Part shown: positions 52,090-63,999 of the stretch, in pieces
Numbering within the stretch: the first letter of the stretch is position 1
How the letters are laid out: every line of letters begins with the position of its first letter
Assembly: GCA_024509875.1 (NCBI GenBank)
Contig: JAMPIV010013755.1
Location: forward strand, 87,001-151,000
Length of the DNA stretch: 64,000 bases
Reading direction: 5' to 3'
Source of the DNA: Oreohelix idahoensis
Lineage: Eukaryota > Mollusca > Gastropoda > Stylommatophora > Oreohelicidae
Translations under genes and position numbers: made by a program
The notes under the pieces: generated by a model
The model's input: only the letters and a program-made list of their open reading frames with translations
What the model was told of the DNA's origin: nothing
The model's database searches: none

Positions 52090-52700
52090 AAATCTTCTTT
52101 AACAAAGCTAGATTACTTTTTAAATACACTTAGAAACACATTGTTACCCTCTGTATTATGCCCAGTTCCACACAACATTCTGTTGCAATTATCCCAAGTA
52201 AATGCAACACATTCCTCTGAGGAAGCCATAGTTTACAGAAGTTAAAGAAGTGCTTCAGTCAGATATTTTGTAATTGTTACTGCTGCCTCATTTAGTGTAT
52301 TCTGCACCATAATTAATTTGTATGGTAAACCACCAACTTTCAAGTGAAAAAAACAACTGAATGACTATTTAAAATATTTAGCCACAGCTGTGTTTGTTCA
52401 CATCGGTGGGAACTCCATTATGAGCAACACTGTTTCTTTCAGTCTTTCAAAAATTGTATCAATGGAATGCCTTGGTGCTGGCACATGTAAATTTGTTGGC
52501 AGTTTCTGAATCATGGAAAGAATTTTGAAGTACAGGCTACTGATTTGAAACTACTGTAACGTTTCACTCTATGAAAAGCAAAAGAGTTTTCTGTAGCAGT
52601 GACTTCATTCTGTCCTGCCTCTGCACACATGACATTCTGTTTCTCAATCTTGCCAACCACTGGCAAAACAGGAACATTTGTTTTTCAATTTATCTGCACA
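52090..52700 (-). pseudogene. Unidentified decayed coding remnant
   Basis: Minus-strand frames in pieces look protein-like: 'VLPVVGKIEKQNVMCAEAG' (about 52670), 'HVPAPRHSIDTIFERLKE' (about 52470), 'VGGLPYKLIMVQNTLNEAA' (about 52320) and 'MASSEECVAFTWDNCNRML' (about 52230). Frameshifts and stops separate them. I do not recognise the family; a mobile-element ORF or an old processed gene are both possible. Confidence 0.35.
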
Positions 52701-52839
52701 CACACTTTCATTGTGGCAATTAGCGTAGGTTTGTGGATTAAATATATAATGTAATTAATTAATGTTTAAATAAGTATTGAAATTATTTGTAACTTGCAAT
52801 AGCTGACGAGGTTTTACTTGACTAAAACTAGTACCGTGT

Positions 52840-53220
52840 TAATGGTGGGCCTTATAATTTTGGGGCCCAATTAGGGCCGTTTTGGTGGGGCCCCCTGAAC
52901 TTAAGATTAGTTTTGTTGTTATGCGTTTTATGTTGCCATATGGCGAATATAGATATTGTTTTATTATTAAGACAATGTTATATCAGAGTGCACCACCAAG
53001 ACAAGAGACAGAAGATGTTGGAGATCCATTACAGCCAACCTTCGTTGTGGAGATGGCAACTGATGATGATGATAGCATGCATTTTTTTATACCTAATTTT
53101 AGATAATCTTTTTCCCTTAAAGTTTATTTTTTTCAAAGCTGCAGGTGTGAACCTGGGTGCGGAGCCCCCTGTGAGCGCAGTCCTGATTGGACAAATAGGT
53201 TAAATCAGCCTAAGGCCGGC
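52840..53220. mobile_element. Possible hAT-type MITE
   Basis: The 'ggggcccaattagggccg' and 'gtggggccccctgaac' at the left and 'cctaaggccggccgtg' at the right resemble the termini of the hAT element at 54751, but I find no matched duplication. Confidence 0.3.
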
Positions 53221-53590
53221 CGTGACTCTGCTTTTATTCAAAGTGGTTTTTTTTAAGTAACAGATGGAAAGAAACATAGAGAGCCATAATTATAAAACCC
53301 GAGTTAAAATATGATGATCATCTATATAAATCAACCAACCACATGAAATATTCCGGGATCATTAATTATTTGCTCGATTCTATGGCGATTATGACTTTAA
53401 TTTAGTAGTCAGAACTTAAATTGGTACTTGTGTCTTTATTCACCCACAGATTAAAATTGTTGAAATTTAGAAGCCAAACGGAGCACCGTACTTTTTCTTA
53501 AATTTTTTTTCTTAAATTCGCGCGAAAAATCTAACAGCGTGTCATTCAATCGCCATGTCAAGGCCGTGGAAAATGAATCTATTGGAGTTG
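53220..53590. other. Nothing recognised
   Basis: AT-rich sequence without gene or repeat evidence. Confidence 0.5.
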
Positions 53591-53594
53591 TCAG

Positions 53595-54296
53595 GGGAGT
53601 GAAGTGTTACAGACTTCACTACAATAAGACCAGCTTTATGATGCATTGGAGTGAAGTGCTAGAGACTTCACTACAGTAAGACCAGCTATATGATACAGGG
53701 GAGTGAAGTGTTAGAGACTTCATTACAGTAAGACCAGCTGTATGATACAGGGGAGTGAAGTGTTAGAGACTTCACTACAGTAAGACCAGCTATATGATAC
53801 AGGGGAGTGAAGTGTTAGAGACTTCACTACAGTAAGACCAGCTGTATGATACATGGGAGTGAAGTGTTAGAGACTTCACTACAGTAAGACCAGCTATATG
53901 ATACAGGGGAGTGAAGTGTTAGAGACTTCACTACAGTAAGACCAGCTGTATGATACAGGGGAGTGAAGTGTTAGAGACTTCACTACAGTAAGACCAGCTA
54001 TATGATACAGGGGAGTGAAGTGCTAGAGACTTCACTACAGTAAGACCAGCTGTATGATACATGGGAGTGAAGTGTTAGAGACTTCACTACAGTAAGACCA
54101 GCTTTATGATGCATTGGAGTGAATTGTTAGAGTCTTCACTACAGTAAGACCAGCTTTATGATGCAGGGTAGTGAAGTGTTAGAGACTTCACTACAGTAAG
54201 ACCAGCTATATGATACAGGGGAGTGAAGTGTTAGAGACTTTACTACAGTAAGACCAGCTGTATGATACAGGGGAGTGAAGTGTTAGAGACTTGACT
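53595..54296. repeat. 52-bp minisatellite, about 13 copies, hairpin in each unit
   Basis: The unit runs from 'ggggagtgaagtgttagaga' through 'cttcactacagtaagaccag' to 'ctatatgataca'. Variants alternate between 'ctatatgat' and 'ctgtatgat'. Each unit contains AGTGAAGT-GTTAGAG-ACTTCACT, a perfect 8-bp stem with a 7-base loop. Copies are highly similar, so the array is young or homogenised. Confidence 0.95.
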
Positions 54297-54484
54297 ACAT
54301 GTGTGACTTTTTGTGGTGACATATCGGCATAAAGTTCTTCAGTCAGACCCGTTTGACAGTATCCTGCATGACATTACAGAATTTTGGCCTCCTCTTTAAA
54401 TTGTGCTGCTACGAACGAACATGTGTATGTCCTGATATGTGCATAGCTTCAGCGATCCTTGGTGATCTGTTCCCCTCACGGTCA

Positions 54485-54735
54485 TTTTTAGGGCCCACAA
54501 AACCGAGAAAACAGCACCACAGTCCTTTTTAGGGCCCAGAAAACTGCCCCACGGTCCTTTTTAGGGCCCTCAAAACTGCACCATGGTCCTGTTTAGGGCC
54601 CACAAAACCAACAAAACTGTACCCTGGCAAGAAATCGCTACGCACTGATCCTTTGTTTTCGCCGCTGGGTGGGGAGGGCTGGGTGGAGAGGGCTGGGTGG
54701 GGAGGGGGTCCCCTCGCTACGCACTGATCCTTGTC
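54485..54735. repeat. Short tandem repeat and G-quadruplex-like block
   Basis: Four units of about 35 bp with 'gtcctttttagggcccacaa' at 54485-54610, then GGGTGGGGAGGGCTGGG at 54667-54683 and a similar run to 54708, both able to form G-quadruplexes. The direct repeat CGCTACGCACTGATCCTT flanks the G-rich part (54637 and 54714). Confidence 0.7.
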
Positions 54736-54750
54736 AAATATTGACACAAT

Positions 54751-56304
54751 CAGAGCCGGATTAACATAGTAGCAAAAGTAGCATATGCTATGAGCCCAGC
54801 GCTTTTAGGGGCCCCGCGCCAATAAATATGTACATAATTTTTTGGTCATCTTCTAATACGAGCATTAAACCAATGATCTTGTGATTTATGCCATCTTTAG
54901 CGCCTTTTCATTTGGTGTCACGAAATTGTGAGAGAAAGAGCATAAGAGGGTGACTTAGTGTGACTCTTCATTATTTTTATCTTAACTGTTTGCGGACGGA
55001 AGCAGTCATTTTCTTCGGATTTGTTGAAAGCCTGTACACCTTCTTTTCTGCTTCTACCTACCGGTGGGGTCTCCTTTCTACTGCATTATGTGCTGGCGGT
55101 ACTCATAATGGGACTTTGTGAAAAGACTGTCAGATACCAGGTGGTCCGCTCGGGCAGATGCAACAAAAGCCCTTTTACACAGCTTTTCTGCAATAAAACA
55201 AGTCTTGGATGATATTTCAGATAACAAAGATCAGAAGGCAGAGTGTCATCAACAGGCTCGTGGTCTACTTTCAACCATGATGAAGTTAGAAACAGGAATA
55301 ATGATCATACTGTGGGATCAAGTATTGCAGCATTTTCAAATGACCAGTGCTTCTTTGCAATCTTCTGACCAAGATTTGAATACAGCTTGTGCACTCTATG
55401 AATCCCTGCGGGGGTATATTCAAGCTATGCAGTCTACTTTTGCAAACATAGAGCAAAAGGTCAAGGATCTGACTGAGTGTGAACATTATCAAGAACAAAC
55501 TCGAAGAAAACACAAACGAAATCGAAAGTATGATGATTTCAGTGGTTCCAGCACACTTGATGAATCTCAAACGCCTTCTCAGCAGTTTATAAGCCGAACA
55601 TTTCTTGTCCTTATTGATAGTTTGCTCTCTACCTTGTCAAAACGCCAGAAAGCTTATCAATAGTTGAATGATATATTTGGATTATTTCGTCAGTTAGTCA
55701 TTTACACCTGAAGAGGTGGTAACGAGATCATTGAATCTTATTAAATCATATCCGGAAGATCTGGAAGAAAGTCTTTGTGAAGAACTTGTGCAGTTTACAG
55801 AACTGTTGAAAACTGATCTTGCTTCTCATATTGGCACTACTCTAGACCTTGTAGAGTTACAGTTTTACCATTTGATAAATGACAATTCTTTGGAGTCTTG
55901 TTTTCCAAATGTAGAAATCGCATTGCGCATCTATTTGTCATGAATGGTAACCAACTGCAGTGGAGAACGATCATTTTCAAAACTGAAACTTATTAAAAAT
56001 GAACTAAGGAGCACCATGGGTCAAAAGAGATTGAACAATCTCACACTAGTGAGCATTGAACATAAACTTCTGCGTGAAATTGATACATCCTATATCCTCA
56101 ACAAATTTGCTCATGCTAAATGTAGAAACATTAATATTTAAACAATAATGTTGACTGTGTTGTTACTTTTGATTATGATAATTACTATGCAAATTAAAAA
56201 TGTATGTGTTCAAATATATTTGTGTTGTTTTATTGTTTTTTTTAAATATAGGGCCCCTTTTTTTACATATGCTACAGGCCCCATATTAGCTTAGTCTGGC
56301 CCTG
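54751..56304 (+). mobile_element. hAT-type DNA transposon (ZMYM1-like), internally deleted
   Basis: Left end CAGAGCCGGATTAAC and right end, reverse complemented, CAGGGCCAGACTAAG; subterminal 'aggggcccc' and 'gcatatg' motifs are mirrored. The interior encodes the C-terminal half of a hAT transposase. No 8-bp duplication is visible (GACACAAT versus CTTGCAAA). Confidence 0.75.
55118..56141 (+). pseudogene. hAT transposase C-terminal half (ZMYM1-like)
   Basis: Begins 'KRLSDTRWSARADATKALL', the conserved start of the C-terminal catalytic part in this group, and ends with the hAT dimerisation block 'GERSFSKLKLIKNELRSTM'. One frameshift near 55665 and a TGA near 55941 break it. The N-terminal zinc finger and first catalytic part are missing. 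Confidence 0.8.
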
Positions 56305-56309
56305 CTTGC

Positions 56310-57130
56310 AAACGGTTTCTGTCTTTTGTTTTTATAGCACTAATAACGTAGGGAGGATCAGAGCAAAATCAAAGCACTTAATACCAAATCGATAACGCAG
56401 CTGCGAACCACCTGAAAATTTGCCGCGGACCATAAGTTGTTCCATTGCAGCCGATCTAAGATATTGATATGTCTAATGATGATGAATAGTCTTGTTGTCT
56501 CCCACCCCCCAAAAAAAAAATGTAATTGACAATCATCTTAACAAGACAATTTCGAGAACTACACGTTAAATCATTGAAAGTATTCAAAAAGAGACATGAA
56601 AAGAGGTTGTATATCTTTATCATCACTGCCCTACAGATCGCAAAGGAGCATAGACCTTTAAATACGCATGCAAAGTCCACCTGTACCGCTCTTTACATTT
56701 CATTCTATGCTTAATACATTCATGTGCCATGCTGCCACCCCTACCTGTGAAATGCATAATAGACTAACCCGCCACCCCTACCTGCGAATTGCAAAATAGA
56801 CTAACCCTGCGCAGGCAAATGTACGGAAGCCGGTGTGGTCACTGAATTTCAGAATGGGTGAACAAAGACACAAGAACCCTTAAATTCAAATGGGGAATTT
56901 TCAAAATGGCGTCTTTCCTGTAATTTTGTCTCGTATAAAAGCCAGATTTACTGCCATTTTTAAAAAAGCCAGCCGGTTGCACGAACAGCTGGACAGCCAA
57001 ATACCGGATGTCTGGTAACTCTAATGTACTCCTACTGTCATTTGAACATGTTTTGAAGTTGCAGTATTTTCTTATCTATTTTCTGAGCCAGTTTTTTAAG
57101 AAAGTATCATGTAAAATAATTTTCAGCATA
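56310..57130. other. Mostly unassigned; small RTE2-like piece at 56625-56690
   Basis: 'ctacagatcgcaaaggagca' with 'catgcaaagtccacctgta' resembles the RTE2 3' end on the minus strand. A duplicated 'gccacccctacctg' motif occurs at 56733 and 56772. No gene. Confidence 0.35.
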
Positions 57131-57309
57131 CCACAATCATACCTGTCAACCTCCTGAGACAAAAATCTGTACGCCGGACCAAAAACATCCTTACAAACAC
57201 CCAAAAATCCTTACGCAAAAAATATATTAATAAATTATACGCAATACAGATTTAAAATTGTACCCATGTAGTTCACGTGGGCCTCCGAGGAAACAAAGAA
57301 TGAAAAGAA

Positions 57310-57520
57310 CTACTGCAGCCTCAGGCATGCCTTACAAGGCGACTAATATGAGGTTGTACATGAGGTTGGCAACCTCATCATGTAAAATAACCTGCCACAT
57401 ATACCACCGCTAATGGAACATGTGAATGTTTAATGCTGGCTTCCTGCAAGGGGACCACCTACAGTGGTGGCTCCATGCTCCATAAGGAACACAAAGGAAA
57501 GTGATAACAAATAAAATCTG
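57310..57520 (+). repeat. Dispersed repeat, likely parent of the 73-bp satellite
   Basis: Reverse complement of 57320-57360 reads 'acctcatattagtcgccttg' then 'taaggcatgcctgaggctgc', close to the satellite unit 'acctcatattagtcccctct' 'tgtagggcctgactacagct'. Partner copy at 39830-40010. Confidence 0.55.
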
Positions 57521-57911
57521 TTAAGGTGTACATTAAAACACATTTTGGAAGCCAGGGGACCACTGTTATAAGCACTCTGTGCAAACCTGCCAAAAATTTT
57601 GGGACACTTTTCACTGAATCAAGTGGAAACTAAATCCTTCTCCACTGTGACTCCTTGTCTAAATCAATGATAGAGACAAATATAACTTAATGAAATGACC
57701 AAAAAAAAAAAAAAACAGGAAGAAATTATACTGAACTGGGAGAGTGGAAAACCAAAATCACCAACAAAATTCAAGTCATTATAGACCTGAAGCATAGGTG
57801 AGACCTAGGACATTTCGCACTTGGTTGTTTAGGAAGAAAAGTAAAAAGTTTATTTTTGACTCAGGTGAGGCACCAAGGAGGTAAAGCCCAGGACAAATAG
57901 CCCTGCTGGTC

Positions 57912-60715
57912 CCCCTCTTGTAGGGCCTGACTACAGCTAGTTTATGTCTGCAGCAATCACTTCTAAAAGAAACCTCATATTAGTCCCCTCTTGTAGGGCC
58001 TGACTACAGCTAGTTTATGTCTGCAGCAATTAGTTCCAAAAGAAACCTCATATTAGTCCCCTCTTGTAGGGCCTGACTACAGCTAGTTTATGTCTGCAGC
58101 AATCACTTCTAAAAGAAACCTAATATTAGTCCCCTCTTGTAGGGCCTGACTACAGCTAGTTTATGTCTGCAGCAATCACTTCTAAAAGAAACCTCATATT
58201 AGTCCCCTCTTGTAGGGCCTGACTACAGCTAGTTTATGTCTGCAGCAATTACTTCTAAAAGAAACCTCATATTAGTCCCCTCTTGTAGGGCCTGACTACA
58301 GCTAGTTTATGTCTGCAGCAATCACTTCTAAAAGAAACCTCATATTAGTCCCCTCTTGTAGGGCCTGACTACAGCTAGTTTATGTTTGCAGCAATCACTT
58401 CTAAAAGAAACCTCATATTAGTCCCCTCTTGTAGGGCCTGACTACAGCTAGTTTATGTCTGCAGCAATTACTTCTAAAAGAAACCTCATATTAGTCCCCT
58501 CTTGTAGGGCCTGACTACAGCTAGTTTATGTTTGCAGCAATCACTTCTAAAAGAAACCTCATATTAGTCCCCTCTTGTAGGGCCTGACTACAGCTAGTTT
58601 ATGTCTGCAGCAATCACTTCTAAAAGAAACCTCATATTAGTCCCCTCTTGTAGGGCCTGACTACAGCTAGTTTATGTGCAGCAATTACTTCTAAAAGAAA
58701 ACCTCATATTAGTCCCCTCTTGTAGGGCCTGACTACAGCTAGTTTATGTTTGCAGCAATCACTTCTAAAAGAAACCTCATATTAGTCCCCTCTTGTAGGG
58801 CCTGACTACAGCTAGTTTATGTTTGCAGCAATCACTTCTAAAAGAAAACCTCATATTAGTCCCCTCTTGTAGGGCCTGACTACAGCTAGTTTATGTCTGC
58901 AGCAATCACTTCTAAAAGAAACCTCATATTAGTCCCCTCTTGTAGGGCCTGACTACAGCTAGTTTATGTCTGCAGCAATTAGTTCCAAAAGAAACCTCAT
59001 ATTAGTCCCCTCTTGTAGGGCCTGACTACAGCTAGTTTATGTCTGCAGCAATCACTTCTAAAAGAAACCTAATATTAGTCCCCTCTTGTAGGGCCTGACT
59101 ACAGCTAGTTTATGTCTGCAGCAATCACTTCTAAAAGAAACCTCATATTAGTCCCCTCTTGTAGGGCCTGACTACACAGCTAGTCTAAAAGAAACCTCAT
59201 ATTGTGTAGGGCCTGCAGCAATTACTTCTAAAAGAAACCTCATATTAGTCCCCTCTTGTAGGGCCTGACTACAGCTAGTTTATGTTTGCAGCAATCACTT
59301 TAAAAGAAACCTCATATTAGTCCCCTCTTGTAGGGCCTGACTACAGCTAGTTTATGTTTGCAGCAATCACTTCTAAAAGAAACCTCATATTAGTCCCCTC
59401 TTGTAGGGCCTGACTACAGCTAGTTTATGTCTGCAGCAATCACTTCTAAAAGAAACCTCATATTAGTCCCCTCTTGTAGGGCCTGACTACAGCTAGTTTA
59501 TGTCTGCAGCAATTACTTCTAAAAGAAACCTCATATTAGTCCCCTCTTGTAGGGCCTGACTACAGCTAGTTTATGTTTGCAGCAATCACTTCTAAAAGAA
59601 ACCTCATATTAGTCCCCTCTTGTAGGGCCTGACTACAGCTAGTTTATGTTTGCAGCAATCACTTCTAAAAGAAACCTCATATTAGTCCCCTCTTGTAGGG
59701 CCTGACTACAGCTAGTTTATGTCTGCAGCAATCACTTCTAAAAGAAACCTCATATTAGTCCCCTCTTGTAGGGCCTGACTACAGCTAGTTTATGTCTGCA
59801 GCAATCACTTCTAAAAGAAACCTCATATTAGTCCCCTCTTGTAGGGCCTGACTACAGCTAGTTTATGTCTGCAGCAATCACTTCTAAAAGAAACCTCATA
59901 TTAGTCCCCTCTTGTAGGGCCTGACTACAGCTAGTTTATGTCTGCAGCAATCACTTCTAAAAGAAACCTCATATTAGTCCCCTCTTGTAGGGCCTGACTA
60001 CAGCTAGTTTATGTCTGCAGCAATCACTTCTAAAAGAAACCTCATATTAGTCCCCTCTTGTAGGGCCTGACTACAGCTAGTTTATGTCTGCAGCAATCAC
60101 TTCTAAAAGAAACCTCATATTAGTCCCCTCTTGTAGGGCCTGACTACAGCTATTTTATGTTTGCAGCAATCACTTCTAAAAGAAACCTCATATTAGTCCC
60201 CTCTTGTAGGGCCTGACTACAGCTAGTTTGTTTGCAGCAATCACTTCTAAAAGAAACCTCATATTAGCCCCCTCTTGTAGGGCCTGACTACAGCTAGTTT
60301 ATGTCTGCAGCAATCACTTCTAAAAGAAACCTAATATTAGTCCCCTCTTGTAGGGCCTGACTAAAGCTAGTTTATGTTTGCAGCAATCACTTCTAAAAGA
60401 AACCTCATATTAGTCCCCTCTTGTAGGGCCTGACTACAGCTAGTTTATGTCTGCAGCAATTACTTCTAAAAGAAACCTCATATTAGTCCCCTCTTGTAGG
60501 GCCTGACTACAGCTAGTTTATGTCTGCAGCAATTACTTCTAAAAGAAACCTCATATTAGCCCCCTCTTGTAGGGCCTGACTACAGCTAGTTTATGTCTGC
60601 AGCAATCACTTCTAAAAGAAACCTAATATTAGTCCCCTCTTGTAGGGCCTGACTACAGCTAGTTTATGTCTGCAGCAATCACTTCTAAAAGAAACCTCAT
60701 ATTAGTCCCCTCTTA
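57912..60715. repeat. 73-bp satellite array, about 38 copies
   Basis: Unit runs 'cccctcttgtagggcctgac' 'tacagctagtttatgtctgc' 'agcaatcacttctaaaagaa' 'acctcatattagt'. Most copies are nearly identical; common variants are TCTGC/TTTGC, AATCAC/AATTAC and CTCATA/CTAATA. Blocks of variants recur in the same order, which suggests duplication of groups of units. One rearranged unit is at 59170-59225. Confidence 0.95.
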
Positions 60716-60913
60716 CAACATCCCTAAGGGAGCAGTGATCCTAGTCTTTCTTTGTCTCCTCAGAGACTCCCAAAGGGCAATGATCCAGAATCAAACCAGA
60801 AAAACTGGTTATAATAAGTTGTAAATCTAGAAAAGTAACATTAAGGACTTTTCATTTTTTAAATGTTTTATTAATATTTCTTAAATTATAAAACCATAAA
60901 CACAGTGTACTAC

Positions 60914-60989
60914 CTTGATCCTTCAGGGCAGAGTGAAGTTTCATCAAAAGTGTCACCTCTAGACCAGCTAAAGACTTTTTAATCACTTT
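60914..60989 (-). CDS. Candidate host exon (76 nt)
   Basis: On the minus strand a pyrimidine-rich tract ending ATTGCAG precedes the exon and GTAGTA follows. Only one frame is open, encoding 'KVIKKSLAGLEVTLLMKLHS' and 'ALKDQ', an amphipathic helix. It is on the same strand as the CARD-like gene but ends in phase 1, which does not fit directly to exon 1 there. It may be another exon of that gene with one in between, or another gene. Confidence 0.45.
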
Positions 60990-61774
60990 CTGCAATAGAG
61001 AATAAAAAGACTATCTCAACTGCCATTGTTTTGGAATTCATTCTGCAGAATGGAAAACATTTTGCTGAAAACCATATATAGTTGAAAAACACTTTACTGT
61101 ACAGTTGGCCATCTTGTTGCAAAAACAGGTTTACAGATTATTGTTTTTAGTTCAGTTATGTTCTGCAATTTGTGGTAGCATCGTAAATTAAGAGTGCTAT
61201 TAAATGCTAACTTTAACTCTGTTTATGACAAAATGGTGAGCCATACAGTGAAGTGTAATTCAATCCTATATTTCAAGAAAAAGTTGAAGGCAACTGTGTA
61301 TGAGTACTATAAGTGGGAATGAAATGTTTAGAGGTGAATAGAAGATGGTTATATGTGCCGTAGCATCAGGTCAAGAGACAGAACATGCTGGAAATCTAAT
61401 ATAACCAATATTCAACTATTAGAAGACAGCATTTGATCAGATGCATATCATCAGGATATTTATATACTAACCTGTTTTCTGATGAATATTATCATAATAA
61501 AGATTAACGTCTACTGTGCACAATACAACTGTGTAGTAGTGAACTGACAACAGCCAAGTGGTTTTGAAATTATTCTTTTCAAACATTACTATTAAATGTG
61601 GGGAAAAGAAATTTTAAACAAAAATAAGTTGTTTTCCCACAATAAAGTACAGCATTTCAAAACACGTCTGAATGGCGTCTTTTTTGATTATCAGATTACC
61701 TCCTGTTGTGATTTTCTGTATTGAGTTTTCTACCATTACTATCATGTCCAGCAATTAATGAGTCAAAAGAAAAG
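60990..61774. other. Nothing recognised
   Basis: AT-rich, no gene seen. Confidence 0.5.
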
Positions 61775-62084
61775 TACAGTAAAGCCACCATTTATCGGTA
61801 TTCAGTTTGTGAAAAATCAAACTTCTATTGCCCTATATTTAGCCATCTTAATTTTATTTTTAATGTCAAACTGACAGTTACATGCTTTGGAAAAATGAGA
61901 AGAGAAGCAAAAGTCAAGATGCCGACTGTATCACCAAAATCTTTTATTACACTGCAGTGCATGTACTACAGTACTTGTATTAATTATTTTTGTTAAGAAA
62001 GAGAAATGTTTTCAAAATAACATTACAAACGATTCAAAACCAGGCGCAACTTACGTATATATGTACTTGCACAGATGTAGCCCA

Positions 62085-63999
62085 CTATTTAAAATAATGA
62101 GGAATCCTCTTTTGCACCAAACTGGATAGTCTCCTTTTGGCTGCTAAGTCCCGCATTCTCTTCAACAGCAGAAGCTGTGTAGGACAGCTGTCATCTTCTT
62201 GCTCGTACCAAGCAATCGCTGTTTCTAGTGCTATAAAGGCCTCTTCAGGACTTGGTCGACGTTTTGGTTTTTCTTCATAATCTACAAGTACATCATGTAC
62301 TTCTGAGGAGTCTTCATCATCGGTCACTACATGTATTTGGTTTTCTTCTTGCACAAAAGACAAAATTTCTTCGTCATTCAAAAACTGAAAACCAGAATCA
62401 TTATCATCTTCTAGCCACATGTGTACATCATCTTTGTCACAGTCCGAAAATCCGGGCATTGCTTGAAACAGTTCCACAACTTCATTTATACAATCATCAT
62501 TTGTGTCCACTGCAGTAGTTTCATTTCCTCCTTTTTTCCCAAGCAATCTACTCCAAGCCTTGTTGTTGAGATTATCTTGTGACAGGGTGGTCCAAGCATC
62601 AGCTAACATATAGCAGCAGTCTTTGAGATTAAGCTTTTTGGAAAACGCCACCACACTTTCTTCATCTTCAGTCAACAATAAACGACGCAGGACTTCCTTC
62701 TTGTACATCTTTTTAAGCTTTGCTATAACACCCTGATCCATTGGTTGAATCAGTGCTGTTACATTGGGAGGCAGAAAAATTACTTTAAAATTTGCATCAA
62801 CTGCATTCAATGTATCCGTCTCTGGATGAGATGGTGCATTGTCCAGTAGAAGAATTACTTTTTCAGTTTTCTTTTCTTGTTCTCTCAACCTCTTCACATT
62901 TGGGATGAACTGATTTGTATACCAATCAAGAAATATTTCACTATTCATCCAAGCACTCTTCTGTGCTTTGTAACACAATGGGAGACATGTCACATTCTTT
63001 AAACAACGTGGTTTTTTGGCTTTGCCGATCATTAGCACCGGTAAACGATGACTTCCACTGGCATTTGCGGCTACCAAAATTGTTACTCTCTCTTTGCACT
63101 TTTTAAACCCAGGGGCAGCTGCTTCGCGCTGAGATGCAAGTGATTTTTGAGGCAATGATTTCCAGTATAAGCCAGTCTCATCGGCATTATACACATCATC
63201 GAGTGAATAACCTTCTTCTTCCAAAAAAGCCAAGAATGTTTCTTTAAAATTTTTAGCGGCAGTTGCATCGCTAGATAAAGATTCCCCTTGAATCTCCAAT
63301 TCTCGTATGCCATGACGAGATTTAAAGTTTCTTAACCATCCCTGGCTAGCCTTAAAGTCAGGAGGACCGTCAAGTTGATTGTTGAACTGAAATGCCTTTT
63401 CACACAACAGAGAACCAGAGATAGGTTCCCCTTTGCTTCTTCTTTGCACAAACCATATATACAAAGCCTCTTCCAATTTCACATCTTTCGCATTTCTCAT
63501 GGTTTTACGTTTCTTCGACCCATTTTCACTATCAAATTTCGATGCAAAACTCATAATTTCTTCTTCTTCCTTGTTCGCCCTGAAAAGGACGGTGGTTGCG
63601 TTGTGTCTGTTTACGCCGTAGCTGTGATATCTGCACCTTTCGGTCGACACATCCGACTTCAGCATGGCATTTTTTAGGGACCGGGTTTGCCTTCCCATTG
63701 CGATCTGTACTCGCTCAGCCAGACTGCACTGATGCAGACTGTTTCCAGGACCACCACGTGGAGGTGGAGTACGGTCTTAGTCAGCTCTGGTTCGCTGACT
63801 CTGATGCAAGCAGTCAAGCTATGGGTCGCTGATTGCATTCACTATTGCTGCATCTTTGGGTCCCACTCATAATTTTATCCTTGTTACTTTTGATGTCAGA
63901 GACGGTAGCTTTCCCAACATTGAACATCCTCGCAAGTGAAGACACAGTTTCACCTTGTCCTAGTCTCTTGATAATTTCTGTTTTCGTTTCAATTGACAA
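62085..63999 (-). pseudogene. Tigger/jerky-type transposase split by a SINE
   Basis: The N-terminal part (63999 to 63865) has a CENP-B/psq-type helix-turn-helix ('ETVSSLARMFNVGKATVSDI'). The larger part (63559 to 62085) carries a second CENP-B-type DNA-binding domain, then the DDE/D catalytic core: Asp in 'NADETGLYWK' and 'LLLDNAPSHP', and Asp in 'QPMDQGVIAKLKK' 35 residues later. It ends 'RIPHYFK' at a stop. Between the two parts the SINE at 63560-63864 breaks the codons for Lys-Ile-Met-Ser. There is no other stop or frameshift in the visible part, so the gene was probably intact when the SINE arrived. The open frame from 63698 has 48 residues of translated SINE at its start. Confidence 0.9.
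63549..63875 (-). mobile_element. SINE-A copy 3 in the transposase, 11-bp TSD
   Basis: ACTCATAATTT at 63549-63559 and 63865-63875 is perfect. The 305-bp insert is a full-length SINE-A with head GGGACCCAAAGATGC and GAAGAAGAAG tail, read on the minus strand. Confidence 0.95.

Noticed and set aside
54741..56312. 8-bp TSD for the ZMYM1-like hAT element
   Set aside because: The flanks GACACAAT and CTTGCAAA do not match, so no duplication can be claimed.
57912..60715. CRISPR-like regular repeats
   Set aside because: Units are directly adjacent with no unique spacers, and the sequence is eukaryotic; it is a tandem satellite.
60914..60989. Direct splice of this exon to the exon at 23382-23523 as coding sequence
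   Set aside because: The phase would force a frame other than the CARD-like one, so a direct coding join is not supported.
62085..63698. Taking the 537-residue frame as a complete transposase
   Set aside because: Its first 48 residues are translated SINE sequence; the real N-terminal domain is upstream at 63865-63999.
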